A DNA stretch of 51,788 bases from an uncultured Geobacter sp. (GCA_937886325.1 CALABV010000188.1:1-51788), one strand, 5' to 3'; shown: positions 24,398-33,539, counted from the first letter of the stretch. Program-made: numbers and translations. Notes: generated from the letters alone by a model not told the origin.

Positions 24398-26078
24398 CCT
24401 CGAAATTACTCCTTGTTTCGATAATAGTGTATGCTGTCTCTCCGATACGGGCAAACGCGGAAATGATGTCCATGAAGAGCAGTCCCGCGATTACCGTGCA
24501 GTCACCCGTGCTGAGCCTCTCCAGGTGGTTTCCCTTGAGGGCGTCGGCAGACAGGAGTATATCGTTCTTCAGCGCAAGAGCTCCGACCATGTCGGGACAT
24601 TCGGAGCTCTCGATGCATGCCACGGCCGTTGACATCATTCCTTCAGCCTTTTTCGCGACTAATACTACCTCCTCCATGGCTGCAGGAGAAAAGTATACAT
24701 TTTCCTCTTTCTTTCGACGCAGGCATTCAAGAATTACTTCACAGTTATCGCCGATATCTTCCAGGTCGTTCACGGTGCTCAACAGGACCGGGACCTCTTG
24801 AGCCACCTCGGGTGAAAGCGACCTTCGGGCCAGGGCAACCAGAAAAGCGGAAAGATCTTTCTGCAGAACATCCAGGAGGTTCTCTCTCTGCCTGATATAT
24901 GATTCAGTTTTCGTGTCAAATCCGGAAAACTGCCGTATCGAGTCGCTTACCATGGAATTCGCCACTTTCGCCATCCGTTTCAGTTCACTGCCTGCCTGAA
25001 CGAATGCCAGAGAAGGTGTGTCAATCACACGGAAATCGAGGTATCGAGAGTGGGGTTCCGTATCGAGGTCACCGTTCACCAAGGGCGGCATCCTGGCCGC
25101 GAAGCGGGCGAAAATCCCAATCATTGGAAGAAAGAGCAGCGCGCTCAGAATGCTGAATACCGTATGACTGTTGGCAATGGCCCGCGCGACAACCGTCCGT
25201 GAAGAAGGCGCCAAACTCCCGGCCGCGATAGGATTCCCATGTTTCTGAAGAAACGAGGCATCACCGGGGGTAACCAGGGAAACAAGCCGCAAGAACAGGG
25301 GAAAAAAAACCAATACAATGCCGACCGAAACCAGCGCACAACTACCGTAAAACAGGACGGTTCGTCTCGCCGTCACTGTCCCGCCAATGGCGCCGATTCC
25401 CGCAAGGCCCGCCGTGCCCAGCACTTCGCCAAGCACCATGGCAGCCGACTGTTCGAAACCGATTGTTCCGCTTGCCGCCAGTGCAATGATAATCCCAACC
25501 GCAACACTACCGGACTGCACCAGAAAGGCCAAAAGAGCGCCGGAGATAACGCCTGCAAGACGCAGGTTGACAAGCAGCGAGGAATATCCCTGAAAATAGA
25601 CGCATTCTCCCAAAGCGGCGAATCGGGACTCCATGATATCAAGACCGAAAAAGAGAAGGCCGAATCCAAGCAGCACTTCGCCGAAAAAGGTCCACCTTCG
25701 CCTTCTGGTGAAGAAACGCAGGAAAACCCCGAGGAAAATGGAGGGTAACGCGAGAAAGGAAATTTTAAATGCAAGAAACTGAACCGCGACAGTGGTTCCA
25801 AGCCCTGTTCCGATAAGCATTCCCAGGGCCTGGTAAAGGGAGAGCAGACCAGCGTTGACAAAACCGATAATCAGAATCGAGGCGGCGCCGCTCGATTGGA
25901 GAAGGGTTGACAGGCACCCCCCGGTGAGTGCGGAGGACAGGCGGTTTCCCGTAACCTTTTCAATTGCCCGGCGAACTCCCCCACCGGCAAGCCTTTGGAG
26001 GCCGTCCGCCATGGTCTTCATGCCGAGGACAAAAAGGCCGAGCCCGCCGAGTGCCTCGATCAGCTGAAAAAAAAGCAT
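24372..26078 (-). CDS. Na/Pi-cotransporter family protein with C-terminal PhoU-like domain
   Basis: A 568-residue membrane protein. Two inverted Na/Pi-cotransporter II repeats are visible, with LLQSSGAAS (about residue 60) and LVQSGSVAVG (about 185) as the QS motifs, followed by a soluble helical PhoU-like domain (about 370-568). Such proteins (YjbB/NptA type) move phosphate with sodium, in or out. The ATG at 26078 has CGGAG upstream. It precedes and overlaps the Ppx/GppA gene. Substrate direction cannot be told from sequence. Confidence 0.88.
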   Translation of the reverse strand: MLFFQLIEALGGLGLFVLGMKTMADGLQRLAGGGVRRAIEKVTGNRLSSALTGGCLSTLLQSSGAASILIIGFVNAGLLSLYQALGMLIGTGLGTTVAVQFLAFKISFLALPSIFLGVFLRFFTRRRRWTFFGEVLLGFGLLFFGLDIMESRFAALGECVYFQGYSSLLVNLRLAGVISGALLAFLVQSGSVAVGIIIALAASGTIGFEQSAAMVLGEVLGTAGLAGIGAIGGTVTARRTVLFYGSCALVSVGIVLVFFPLFLRLVSLVTPGDASFLQKHGNPIAAGSLAPSSRTVVARAIANSHTVFSILSALLFLPMIGIFARFAARMPPLVNGDLDTEPHSRYLDFRVIDTPSLAFVQAGSELKRMAKVANSMVSDSIRQFSGFDTKTESYIRQRENLLDVLQKDLSAFLVALARRSLSPEVAQEVPVLLSTVNDLEDIGDNCEVILECLRRKKEENVYFSPAAMEEVVLVAKKAEGMMSTAVACIESSECPDMVGALALKNDILLSADALKGNHLERLSTGDCTVIAGLLFMDIISAFARIGETAYTIIETRSNFEDERASGLD

Positions 26079-26251
26079 ACTGTCTGACTCCGGAGTGCCC
26101 GAATCGAAAAAGGTTTGACTTTCGAGAAAGGAGAGAATGGTCGCTGATTTCCCTCACCATCGCATTCCGCCATGGATCGGAAACGACGCGCACGGCTCGA
26201 AAGGAGGAGCGTGACAAAAGGAAACAGCAGGGATAGCGCAAGGAAAGAGAA

Positions 26252-26527
26252 TTACTTGTCGACTTTTTCCTTGAGTTCTTTTCCTACCTTGAAAAAGGGA
26301 AGCCTTTTCGGTTTTACGGTGATGGCTTCACCCGTCTTGGGATTACGACCGACGTAAGGTTTGTAATGCTTTATAACAAAACTGCCGAAACCTCGTATCT
26401 CAATTCTTTCACCCGCATGGAGGGCGTTGGACATTGATTCGAAGATGGTATTTATTATCTCTTCGGATTTCTTGAAAGAAAGGTCCTTCTTTTGTGCAAG
26501 GGCTTCAATAAGCTCTGATTTGTTCAT
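26252..26527 (-). CDS. ihfB: HU/IHF family DNA-binding protein, IHF beta-like
   Basis: A 91-residue histone-like DNA-bending protein. MNKSELIEALA, GERIEIRGFGSF and the minor-groove arm GRNPKTGEAI are typical of IHF beta; HU is the alternative. GGAGGAG precedes the ATG at good spacing. The IHF alpha subunit is encoded at 40120-40398 in this window. It is followed by a 173-base spacer before the Na/Pi transporter gene. Confidence 0.88.
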   Translation of the reverse strand: MNKSELIEALAQKKDLSFKKSEEIINTIFESMSNALHAGERIEIRGFGSFVIKHYKPYVGRNPKTGEAITVKPKRLPFFKVGKELKEKVDK

Positions 26528-26697
26528 CTCGTCTCCTCCGACTTTCTTTGGTCACCACATGTGCTGACATTACAAAAACTCGGTATCGAATTCCCATCAA
26601 ACAAGAATACAGGGACTACGGCACGGATATACCTGTTGGGCTCGTCAGCCTGTCATCAAAATTGATCATCTTCCGGAATAAATTGATACACTTGCAC

Positions 26698-26731
26698 GTC
26701 AAACCGGTTCACTGCCATGAACCGGTTTGAC
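26698..26731. repeat. 14-bp perfect inverted repeat (ACCGGTT core)
   Basis: GTCAAACCGGTTCA (26698-26711) and its exact complement (26718-26731) flank a 6-base loop. Neither side has a T-run. It may end the rlmD transcript or be an operator for ihfB. Confidence 0.7.
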
Positions 26732-26742
26732 CGCCTTATTAC

Positions 26743-26754
26743 GCGCATATGCGC
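26743..26754. repeat. 12-bp palindrome GCGCATATGCGC
   Basis: A perfect palindrome 11 bases from the larger inverted repeat. A protein-binding site is possible, but not shown. Confidence 0.45.
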
Positions 26755-26861
26755 AAACAGGGTTTTATTGAATACCGGTTTGCGGGATACGTTTTTCTTT
26801 TCCCTCCGCCTGTGGACCGCAACACCAGGTTTCGGCTTGCAAATATCTTTCCCAAAACGGT

Positions 26862-28181
26862 TCAGGATTTCAAAAGAAGGGTAACGCTTTCGATATGATA
26901 TGTCTGAGGGAACATGTCGACCACCCGAGTCGCCGCAACCCTGTATCCTTGCTTTCCGAGTTCAGCGACATCCCTCGCGAGAGTAGGCGGGTCACAGGAA
27001 ACATACAAAATTTTCTCCGGCGCCGTTCCCGCGATGAGTCTGACTGCCTCCATGGCTCCCGTCCGTGGGGGATCGAGCAGAACCACGTCGAAGCGTTCAC
27101 CGGATTCCGTCAGATTCCGCAACCCCTTTTCCGCTGACATGCTGTAGAATCGTGCGTTCGAGATGCCGTTCACCCGGGCGTTGGTGACTGCGTCTTCGAT
27201 TGATTGCGCGAAATCCTCGATACCAACCACTTCGCCGCACAACCGAGCGGCAGGGAGAGAAAAGTTGCCGTTCCCGCAGAAGAGATCAAGGACCCGTTCC
27301 GTACCCCGGAGATCGGCCCAGTCAAGAACAGTATCGATCAGTGCGGCGTTCTGCCGGTAATGTACCTGGGAAAATCCCCCGCAGCGGAAGGAAAGTTTCA
27401 CCTCGGGGAGGTTGGGAAAAAGCTCCGACGATACAGTATATGACACTCGCTCGTCTCCCCATACCTTTCGTATCGTCGCCTTGCGTCCTATCTGCAGGAA
27501 AATGCCCGTAACCGGCGCCATACCGGGGAGCGATTCTTCCATCCAGTCGACAACCTCGTGGGTCCGTTCGCCTATATAGTGAAAAAGGAGCAGGGCGTCG
27601 CCGCTATCACCGGTCGCAACATCGATCTGGGGAAGCCGGTGCGGTTCGGGAAAACAGGCAAGTAGCGGCGAAAGGGCCTCGCGGATCAGGTTGACCTGTT
27701 CGTTCGCTATGAGACATCGGCCGGGAATGTCGATTACAAAGTGGGAACCCTGCCGATAGAACCCAAGGTGGAGCCTGCCGTTGACACTTCGAACCTTGAA
27801 CTGTACCCGAGAGCGGTAGCCATAGGGTAAGGGAGCCGGAATCACGGGTTGAACAAGGTCCGGTTGTACCCGTGCGATACGACCGAGCACATCGGTGAAA
27901 ATTTCCTGTTTTGCCGTGACCTGAGTCTTGTAGGGCAGATGCTGCCAGCAGCATCCTCCGCACTGTCCGAAGACGGCGCACGGGGGCTGTGTCCTTTCAG
28001 TGGAGGGGGGAGAGCACTCCACAAGTTCACCCTCCATGTACGACTTCTTTTCCTTCGTTATTCGAACCCGTGCCGTATCCCCGACAGCGGTGAAAGGAAC
28101 AAAACAGACCTTCCCGTCCACATGGCCCAGGCCGGCTCCCCCAAACGCCAGTTTCTCAATGACTGTCGTGACTTCATCCAT
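26862..28181 (-). CDS. rlmD: 23S rRNA (uracil-C5)-methyltransferase RlmD/RumA family
   Basis: A 439-residue SAM-dependent RNA uracil-C5 methyltransferase. A TRAM domain (about residues 1-60) is followed by a [4Fe-4S] cysteine motif (CAVFGQCGGCCWQHL), the SAM loop LDLFCGNGNFSLPAA, DPPRTGA, and the catalytic SCDPPTLARD. The start at 28181 has GGGGAGG 7 bases upstream and overlaps the preceding gene by 8 bases. RlmC and TrmA-type specificities cannot be excluded. Last gene of the aldehyde dehydrogenase operon. Confidence 0.88.
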   Translation of the reverse strand: MDEVTTVIEKLAFGGAGLGHVDGKVCFVPFTAVGDTARVRITKEKKSYMEGELVECSPPSTERTQPPCAVFGQCGGCCWQHLPYKTQVTAKQEIFTDVLGRIARVQPDLVQPVIPAPLPYGYRSRVQFKVRSVNGRLHLGFYRQGSHFVIDIPGRCLIANEQVNLIREALSPLLACFPEPHRLPQIDVATGDSGDALLLFHYIGERTHEVVDWMEESLPGMAPVTGIFLQIGRKATIRKVWGDERVSYTVSSELFPNLPEVKLSFRCGGFSQVHYRQNAALIDTVLDWADLRGTERVLDLFCGNGNFSLPAARLCGEVVGIEDFAQSIEDAVTNARVNGISNARFYSMSAEKGLRNLTESGERFDVVLLDPPRTGAMEAVRLIAGTAPEKILYVSCDPPTLARDVAELGKQGYRVAATRVVDMFPQTYHIESVTLLLKS

Positions 28182-28572
28182 GAAATGCCTCCCCACCCAT
28201 ACGCAACCGGCCGGTCTTTTCCCTGACCTTTGCGTATTCCGACTGGACAAGTTTCCGGGCAAAGCTTTCAACGGTGAAATACGGAAGAGCATTTTTCATA
28301 AAATCGGCGATGATGGATTCCCGCGCCGACTGGATATCGGCAAAGGGAACCCCCATTTTTTTACAGGTTCGACGATAGACCGCAGAGTCTCCCAAGAGCC
28401 TGTTCGCCTCTTCGAATGATTCGGGGTCATCAAAGAATTCCCTGTGAAGCGACACCCGGCAGACAAACTCAAGCCTGACCAGATGGTAATCTTCGTAATA
28501 TCGGCGGGTGGTGTCGTACACGGAAACCCGCAGCCCGTTCGGCAGATCCATGTGCTTGATACATGTTTCCAT
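28174..28572 (-). CDS. Conserved-looking hypothetical protein
   Basis: A 132-residue soluble protein I do not recognise. It opens METCIKHMDLPNGLRVSVYD, then RRYYEDYHLVRLEFVCRV, suggesting beta strands, followed by an alpha-helical half with YRRTCKKMGV. There are no membrane segments and no signal peptide. The ATG at 28572 has AGGAAGG about 14 bases upstream. It lies 41 bases after the cyclic-diphosphoglycerate-synthetase-like gene and overlaps rlmD by 8 bases, so it is translated as part of that operon. Confidence 0.7.
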   Translation of the reverse strand: METCIKHMDLPNGLRVSVYDTTRRYYEDYHLVRLEFVCRVSLHREFFDDPESFEEANRLLGDSAVYRRTCKKMGVPFADIQSARESIIADFMKNALPYFTVESFARKLVQSEYAKVREKTGRLRMGGEAFHG

Positions 28573-28613
28573 TCTGATGAACTGATCCTTCCTCGGGATG
28601 ATGAAAGGTATGA

Positions 28614-29942
28614 TTAATGGCCTTTTTCGGAGAGAAATTGCAACACAATTTTTTTCAGAGGCTCCCCCTCCTCCTCGTTGATATCGTAAAATGCGCGGAC
28701 AACGGGCTTTGACAGGGGAAGCAGACGACGGAGATCGATGGGAGTCGCGGAGATAATGAGGTCGCACGGAGTCTCTTCGATGGTACGCCGCAGGTCTTCC
28801 ATCTGTCTATCGCTGTATCCCATGGCAGGAAGCACCCGGCTGATGTGGGGATATGTCCGGTAGGTTTCCGCAAGTGTACCGACCGCATGTGGCCTCGGAT
28901 CGATGATCTCCCCGGCGCCGAACCGGATGGCAGCCGTATAGCCGGCGCCCGACGCCAGCCCGCCGTGGGTGATGGACGGACCGTCCTCTACGACCAGAAC
29001 GCGCCGACCAGCCGCCGCATTCCGGTCGGAGAGACGGACCAGGGACTCGGTCCTGATAACGGTGGCGGTGGGGTTTACTGAACGGACTGTCTCTTCCATA
29101 CGGTCGCAGACGGCCCGAACCACGGTATTGCTCTTGTTGATGATAACGATGGAGGCACGCCGGAGATTGACCTCGCCAGGGAAGAATCCCGTTTCATGGC
29201 CGGAACGGAGAGGATCCACGAGGACGATTTCCAGGTCGGGAACAAAGAATGAAAAATCGTTGTTGCCGCCGTCCCAGATCAGAACATCTCCCTCCTTCTC
29301 CGCCCGTTGCAGGACCTTGCCGTAATCCACCCCCGCGTATACGATGGCGCCATGCTGGAGCAGCGGTTCATACTCTTCCCGTTCCTCGATGGTGCAGCGA
29401 TGGAGGGAGAGGTCCTCGAAGTTGCCGAAACGCTCAACGTCCTGTCTCGAAAGATCTCCGTAAGGCATGGGATGACGCACCACGACCGGCGCCAGATCCG
29501 CGCTCCGCACTATGTCGCACAGATAGCGGGACACCTGGCTTTTGCCGCACCCGGTACGGACCGCGCAGACTGAGACCACCGGTTTTCGGCTTTTCAGCAT
29601 GGTGGAGGCGGGACCGAGGAGGGAGAAATCGGCCCCGCTCGCAAGGACGAGGGACGCGCGATGCATGAGGTCCGCATGGGAAATGTCGCTGTAGGAAAAG
29701 ATAACGCGATCCACGCGCAGCCGGGCAATCAGCTCTGACAGTCGTGATTCGTCATAGATGGGGATTCCCCTCGGGTAGAGTTTTCCCGCCAGAGCGGGGG
29801 GGTACCGCCGCTCCGTGATAAAAGGTATCTGCGTTGCGGTAAAGGCGACGACGCGTACGCCGGGAGCATCGCGGAAACAGACGTTGAAGTTGTGAAAATC
29901 CCGCCCCGCGGCCCCCATAATGAGAACCCGTTCCCGCCTCAT
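28614..29942 (-). CDS. Cyclic 2,3-diphosphoglycerate synthetase-like NTPase
   Basis: A 442-residue P-loop protein. The N terminus VLIMGAAGRDFHNFN resembles a nucleotide/dinucleotide fold, and a second P-loop VRTGCGKSQVSRYL sits near residue 130; DVLIWDGGNNDFSF is a typical Walker B region. It matches the family named after the archaeal cyclic 2,3-diphosphoglycerate synthetase, which makes a thermoprotectant, but bacterial members are found in many non-thermophiles and their role is unknown. The ATG overlaps the aminotransferase stop by 4 bases. Confidence 0.75.
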   Translation of the reverse strand: MRRERVLIMGAAGRDFHNFNVCFRDAPGVRVVAFTATQIPFITERRYPPALAGKLYPRGIPIYDESRLSELIARLRVDRVIFSYSDISHADLMHRASLVLASGADFSLLGPASTMLKSRKPVVSVCAVRTGCGKSQVSRYLCDIVRSADLAPVVVRHPMPYGDLSRQDVERFGNFEDLSLHRCTIEEREEYEPLLQHGAIVYAGVDYGKVLQRAEKEGDVLIWDGGNNDFSFFVPDLEIVLVDPLRSGHETGFFPGEVNLRRASIVIINKSNTVVRAVCDRMEETVRSVNPTATVIRTESLVRLSDRNAAAGRRVLVVEDGPSITHGGLASGAGYTAAIRFGAGEIIDPRPHAVGTLAETYRTYPHISRVLPAMGYSDRQMEDLRRTIEETPCDLIISATPIDLRRLLPLSKPVVRAFYDINEEEGEPLKKIVLQFLSEKGH

Positions 29943-31225
29943 GACAGCCCCCGAATCGCCTCTTCCAGGGTTTCAAGCGCGCTTTCCAGGTCCTCGCGCG
30001 ACACCGTGAGCGGTGGAATAAAACGTATTACGTGCCGTTCCGGTCCACACCCAATCAGAATCAATCCCTTTTCCAGGCAGGCGTCGATCACATTCTGGCA
30101 TGCAGCTCCGTTTGGTTCTCCCTCATCGGTAACAAACTCGATACCGATCATGTATCCGTATCCCCGCGCCTGCCCCACAAGCGGTCGGGTCGATACGAGG
30201 CGGCGCAACCTTTCGAGTATTTCCTCGCCGCGCTCGCATGCTTTCTCCAGAAGGCCCTCTTCTCTGATTACGTCGATGGTGGCAATGGAAGCCGCGCATG
30301 ATACGGGATTGCCGCCGAAGGTAGTACCGTGGGCGCCCGATGGCCATTGCTCCATGATGTGCCTTCCCGCCACGACAGCGGAAAGAGGAAAGCCCGAGGC
30401 TATCCCTTTGGCAACGGTCATGATATCCGGAGAGACCCCGGCATGCTCACAGGAAAACCATCGCCCGGTCCTGCCCATCCCCGATTGGACCTCATCGAAG
30501 ATCAGCAGTATCCCGTACCGGCTGCATACTTTCCGGAGTTTCTCCAGAAATGGTACAGGCGCGGGGAAGTACCCGCCCTCGCCGAGAACGGGTTCTATAA
30601 TGACGGCCGCAATCTCTTCGGGGGGAATCCGGTGCTTGAAGGTCATTTCCAGATCGGAGAGGCAGTGCTGTCCGCACGAGTCGGGGCTGCGCTGAAAGGG
30701 ACAGCGGAAGCAGTACGGGTAGGGAGTCTGATAGATGGAAGGAAGAAACGGATGGTACCTCTTCCGGTATGCGGACGAGCTCGTCGTTACGGACAGTGCG
30801 CCGAAGGTTCTGCCGTGAAAGGCCCCTGTACAGGAGATGATGCCCTGCCTGCCGGTAACAAACCGGGCAAGTTTCAGCGCCCCATCTACGGCCTCGGCTC
30901 CCGAGTTGCTGAAGAACAGGCGGTCAAGCCCCTCAGGCATAATGGAAAGGAGCTTCTCCGCGGCTTCGACGGTCGTCTCGTTCAGATAGACACCGCCGGT
31001 ATGGATAAGTCGCTCCATCTGCGTACGGGCCGCCTCGACTACCCGCGGGTGGTTGTGACCGATGTTGAGCACCGCAAGGCCGGAAGAGAAATCCAGCAGA
31101 CGCCTGCCGTCGTCCGTAAAAACATGGGTCCCTTCTCCCCGCACAATGGAAACCGGGTAGTAGAAATGAAGTGCCGGAGTAAAGACATGAGCGGCTCGAT
31201 AGGAAATGGTTTCATCGCATTGCAT
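29939..31225 (-). CDS. Class III PLP aminotransferase (GABA/omega-amino acid type)
   Basis: A 428-residue fold-type I aminotransferase transferring an omega-amino group. FSNSGAEAVDGALKLAR (about 105-121), DEVQSGMGRTG with Asp244, and the PLP lysine Lys273 in TVAKGIASGFPLSA are present. A cysteine-rich insert (Cys172, 175, 184, 188; PYCFRCPF) is typical of the GabT-like branch. GGAGGAAC precedes the ATG. It follows an aldehyde dehydrogenase by 21 bases, matching an amine-to-acid pathway (GABA, 5-aminovalerate or lysine-derived); the substrate is not determined. Confidence 0.88.
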   Translation of the reverse strand: MQCDETISYRAAHVFTPALHFYYPVSIVRGEGTHVFTDDGRRLLDFSSGLAVLNIGHNHPRVVEAARTQMERLIHTGGVYLNETTVEAAEKLLSIMPEGLDRLFFSNSGAEAVDGALKLARFVTGRQGIISCTGAFHGRTFGALSVTTSSSAYRKRYHPFLPSIYQTPYPYCFRCPFQRSPDSCGQHCLSDLEMTFKHRIPPEEIAAVIIEPVLGEGGYFPAPVPFLEKLRKVCSRYGILLIFDEVQSGMGRTGRWFSCEHAGVSPDIMTVAKGIASGFPLSAVVAGRHIMEQWPSGAHGTTFGGNPVSCAASIATIDVIREEGLLEKACERGEEILERLRRLVSTRPLVGQARGYGYMIGIEFVTDEGEPNGAACQNVIDACLEKGLILIGCGPERHVIRFIPPLTVSREDLESALETLEEAIRGLS

Positions 31226-31246
31226 GGATGTTCCTCCGTTCGCGCA

Positions 31247-32734
31247 TCAGTCAATCTGCGCCTTTTGAAGTCTGCCGCTGAAGTCGCGATAGATCACCTT
31301 TGTCCTGCTGTAGAATTCCAGAGCGCCGCCTCTCCCCCCCGCTTCGGGATGACCGGATCCCGAATGCTTCCAGCCCCCGAAGGGAAGTTGTATCTCCGCG
31401 CCGATCGTGGAGGCGTTGATGTAGACGAGCCCGCTTTTCAGGTCACGTTCGGCACGGGCGGTCGTGTTCACGTCCCGGCTGTAGATGGCTGACGACAGGC
31501 CGTACTGCACACTGTTGGCCAGGGCAACACCTTCTTCGATACCCGAACATCGTAAAACGCTTACCACCGGGCCGAAGATTTCCTCGCGAGCGATGCGCAT
31601 CCCGGGTTGTACCCCGGCGAAAACCGTGGGCCGGATGAAATAGCCGTCGACACAGGGGCCTTGTTCGCACCTTCCGCCTCCGGCGACCAGCTCAGCGCCC
31701 TCACCGACTCCTATCCGAATATATTCCAGTACCCTGTTCATCTGCTGCCGGTTTACGACGGGTCCCACATCCGTTTCGGGATTGAGGCCGGGGCCAAGAC
31801 GCAGGCGGTTCGCGCCGTTCACGAGCATCTCCAGAAAATGGTCATGGATCCTTTCATGGACAATTACCCTGCTTGCCGCGGTACAGCGCTGGCCGCTGGT
31901 GCCGAAGGCGCCCCACAGGACACCCTCCAGTGCCAGGTCCAGGTCGGCATCGTCCATGACAAGGATCGCGTTTTTCCCCCCCATCTCCGCCGCAAACGGC
32001 CGATGCAGACCGGTCAGCAGGGATTGCAGCCGTTCTCCGGCCACGCAGGAACCGGTGAATGATACGGCATCCACCTCCGGATGTGTCACAAGGTATTCCC
32101 CCACTTCCTCACCCGGACCGTGAACAAGGTTCACAACGCCCGGAGGAATCCCCGCTTCTTCAAGAGTTTCGACAATTGCGGCAGCGCAGGCCGGTGTCGT
32201 CGATGAGGGTTTCAGTACGACCGTGTTGCCGCATATGAGGGACGGCAACAGCTTCCAGGCAGGTATCGCCGTCGGAAAGTTCCAGGGAGTGATGAGCGCA
32301 ACCACACCATGGGGTTCCCTGACGCTTTTACAGTCCTTGTCCGGCAACTCCGAAGGCACTGTTTCACCTGAAAGCCTTCTCCCCTCTCCCGCCATGAAGA
32401 AGGCCATATCAATGGCCTCCTGAACGTCACCGAGTCCTTCGGCGAGCACTTTGCCCATTTCCAGTGTCACCAACCGTCCCAATTCATCCTTGCGTCTCGT
32501 CAGAGCACCGGCGGCCCGGAAAAGTATTTCGCCCCGTTTCGGCGCCGGTGTGAGCCTCCAAGTCCGGAACGCATCCCGAGCCGCCGCGACGGCCAGGTCT
32601 ACATCATCCCTGCCGGAGAGAGATACCGACGCAACCGTTTCATGGATATCCGCCGGGTTCGTGCTTTCAAAGCGCCTCCCGGACCGAGAGCCCATCCAGG
32701 CCCCCGCGCAATAATTCCGCACTTCATGGCTCAT
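31247..32734 (-). CDS. NAD(P)-dependent aldehyde dehydrogenase (semialdehyde type)
   Basis: A 495-residue ALDH superfamily enzyme. Asn152 (TPWNFP), Glu250 (AEMGGKNA) and the catalytic Cys284 (GTSGQRCTAASR) are all conserved. The closest reading is a succinate-semialdehyde, 2-oxoglutarate-semialdehyde or aminoadipate-semialdehyde dehydrogenase. GGAGG precedes the ATG by 7 bases. It is the first gene of the five-gene minus-strand operon and pairs with the aminotransferase downstream. Confidence 0.88.
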   Translation of the reverse strand: MSHEVRNYCAGAWMGSRSGRRFESTNPADIHETVASVSLSGRDDVDLAVAAARDAFRTWRLTPAPKRGEILFRAAGALTRRKDELGRLVTLEMGKVLAEGLGDVQEAIDMAFFMAGEGRRLSGETVPSELPDKDCKSVREPHGVVALITPWNFPTAIPAWKLLPSLICGNTVVLKPSSTTPACAAAIVETLEEAGIPPGVVNLVHGPGEEVGEYLVTHPEVDAVSFTGSCVAGERLQSLLTGLHRPFAAEMGGKNAILVMDDADLDLALEGVLWGAFGTSGQRCTAASRVIVHERIHDHFLEMLVNGANRLRLGPGLNPETDVGPVVNRQQMNRVLEYIRIGVGEGAELVAGGGRCEQGPCVDGYFIRPTVFAGVQPGMRIAREEIFGPVVSVLRCSGIEEGVALANSVQYGLSSAIYSRDVNTTARAERDLKSGLVYINASTIGAEIQLPFGGWKHSGSGHPEAGGRGGALEFYSRTKVIYRDFSGRLQKAQID

Positions 32735-32838
32735 ACCGTACCTCCACTGCTTCGTTGTATACGTATTACTACCAGAGTACCAGAGCGCCAGAACCTGGCA
32801 AGAACGAAGACTGGAACCATCGCAAACGGTAAATCACC

Positions 32839-32867
32839 TTGCATTTTTTTACAAATCCGACTATAAA
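32839..32867 (+). promoter_or_regulatory. Sigma70-type promoter of infA
   Basis: The -35 box TTGCAT (32839-32844) and -10 box TATAAA (32862-32867) are 17 bases apart. Transcription would start near 32874, about 53 bases before the infA ATG. Confidence 0.6.
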
Positions 32868-32926
32868 CTGACTTGTTTTACCTCTCAGCACCCTTTTGAG
32901 AGAATCAGTACCCGCAAGGAGTTCCC

Positions 32927-33145
32927 ATGAAGAAAGAAGAAGCCATTGAAGTGGAAGGTACGGTGATCGAGCCGCTTCCAAACGCCATGTTCCGTGTAAA
33001 GCTCGAAAACGACCACATTGTTCTTGCACACATTTCCGGGAAAATGAGAAAATTTTTCATTAAAATTCTTCCTGGTGACAAGGTGACGGTTGAACTCTCT
33101 CCCTACGACCTGTCAAGAGGGCGCATAACCTATCGCTCAAAATAA
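32927..33145 (+). CDS. infA: Translation initiation factor IF-1
   Basis: A 72-residue OB-fold protein that occupies the ribosomal A site during initiation. EEAIEVEGTVIEPLPNAMFRV and GDKVTVELSPYDLSRGRI are the family signatures. AAGGAG precedes the ATG. It appears monocistronic. Together with infC it gives two of the three initiation factors in this window. Confidence 0.95.
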   Translation: MKKEEAIEVEGTVIEPLPNAMFRVKLENDHIVLAHISGKMRKFFIKILPGDKVTVELSPYDLSRGRITYRSK

Positions 33146-33539
33146 TCACGTCCTGCACGCCTGTTTTTTGCCACCCACCTCCCATTCACGTTCTCCGGCT
33201 TCTACGGTCACCCGGCTGTTCTCCGTCCGAGCACAGCAATTTTTCATGAATCCGTAAGTTGTGATGAGGTATCCGCGACTGATTGCCGCCGGTGCATGTC
33301 CCCGTGCGTATCGGACAGCCATTCGTTCGACCTATCTCCAGTTCTGTTCTCAGCGCCTTTGAACGTTTCCATCGGCTGTATCTACAGTTTCCGGATATGT
33401 TGGAATCTCAGGGGCTGAACATTTTTTTCTTAACATATCGGACGTGGAAGGGTATAGTTATCAATTTCAAAATTGACACTCTCCCGCATTTCCGGGTGAA
33501 GCTCTTTTTGTCAAAATCCATAGAAAAGGAAAGTTTCCC
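33146..33539. other. 394-base gap between infA and efp
   Basis: No gene is seen. The efp promoter lies in the last 110 bases. A T6 run (about 33163-33170) shortly after infA lacks a convincing stem, so no clear terminator is found. Confidence 0.5.
33430..33458 (+). promoter_or_regulatory. Sigma70-type promoter of efp
   Basis: The -35 box TTAACA (33430-33435) and -10 box TATAGT (33453-33458) have a 17-base spacer. Transcription would start near 33465, giving a leader of about 75 bases. Confidence 0.6.

Larger units (their letters stand above)
26528..26861. other. 334-base intergenic region between rlmD and ihfB with inverted repeats
   Basis: No gene is seen. The centre holds a 14-bp perfect inverted repeat and a 12-bp palindrome (listed separately) and additional ACCGGTTT-like words near 26775 and 26855. 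A possible ihfB promoter on the minus strand (TTGACG near 26702-26697, followed by an AT-rich -10 region) is weak. Confidence 0.5.
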
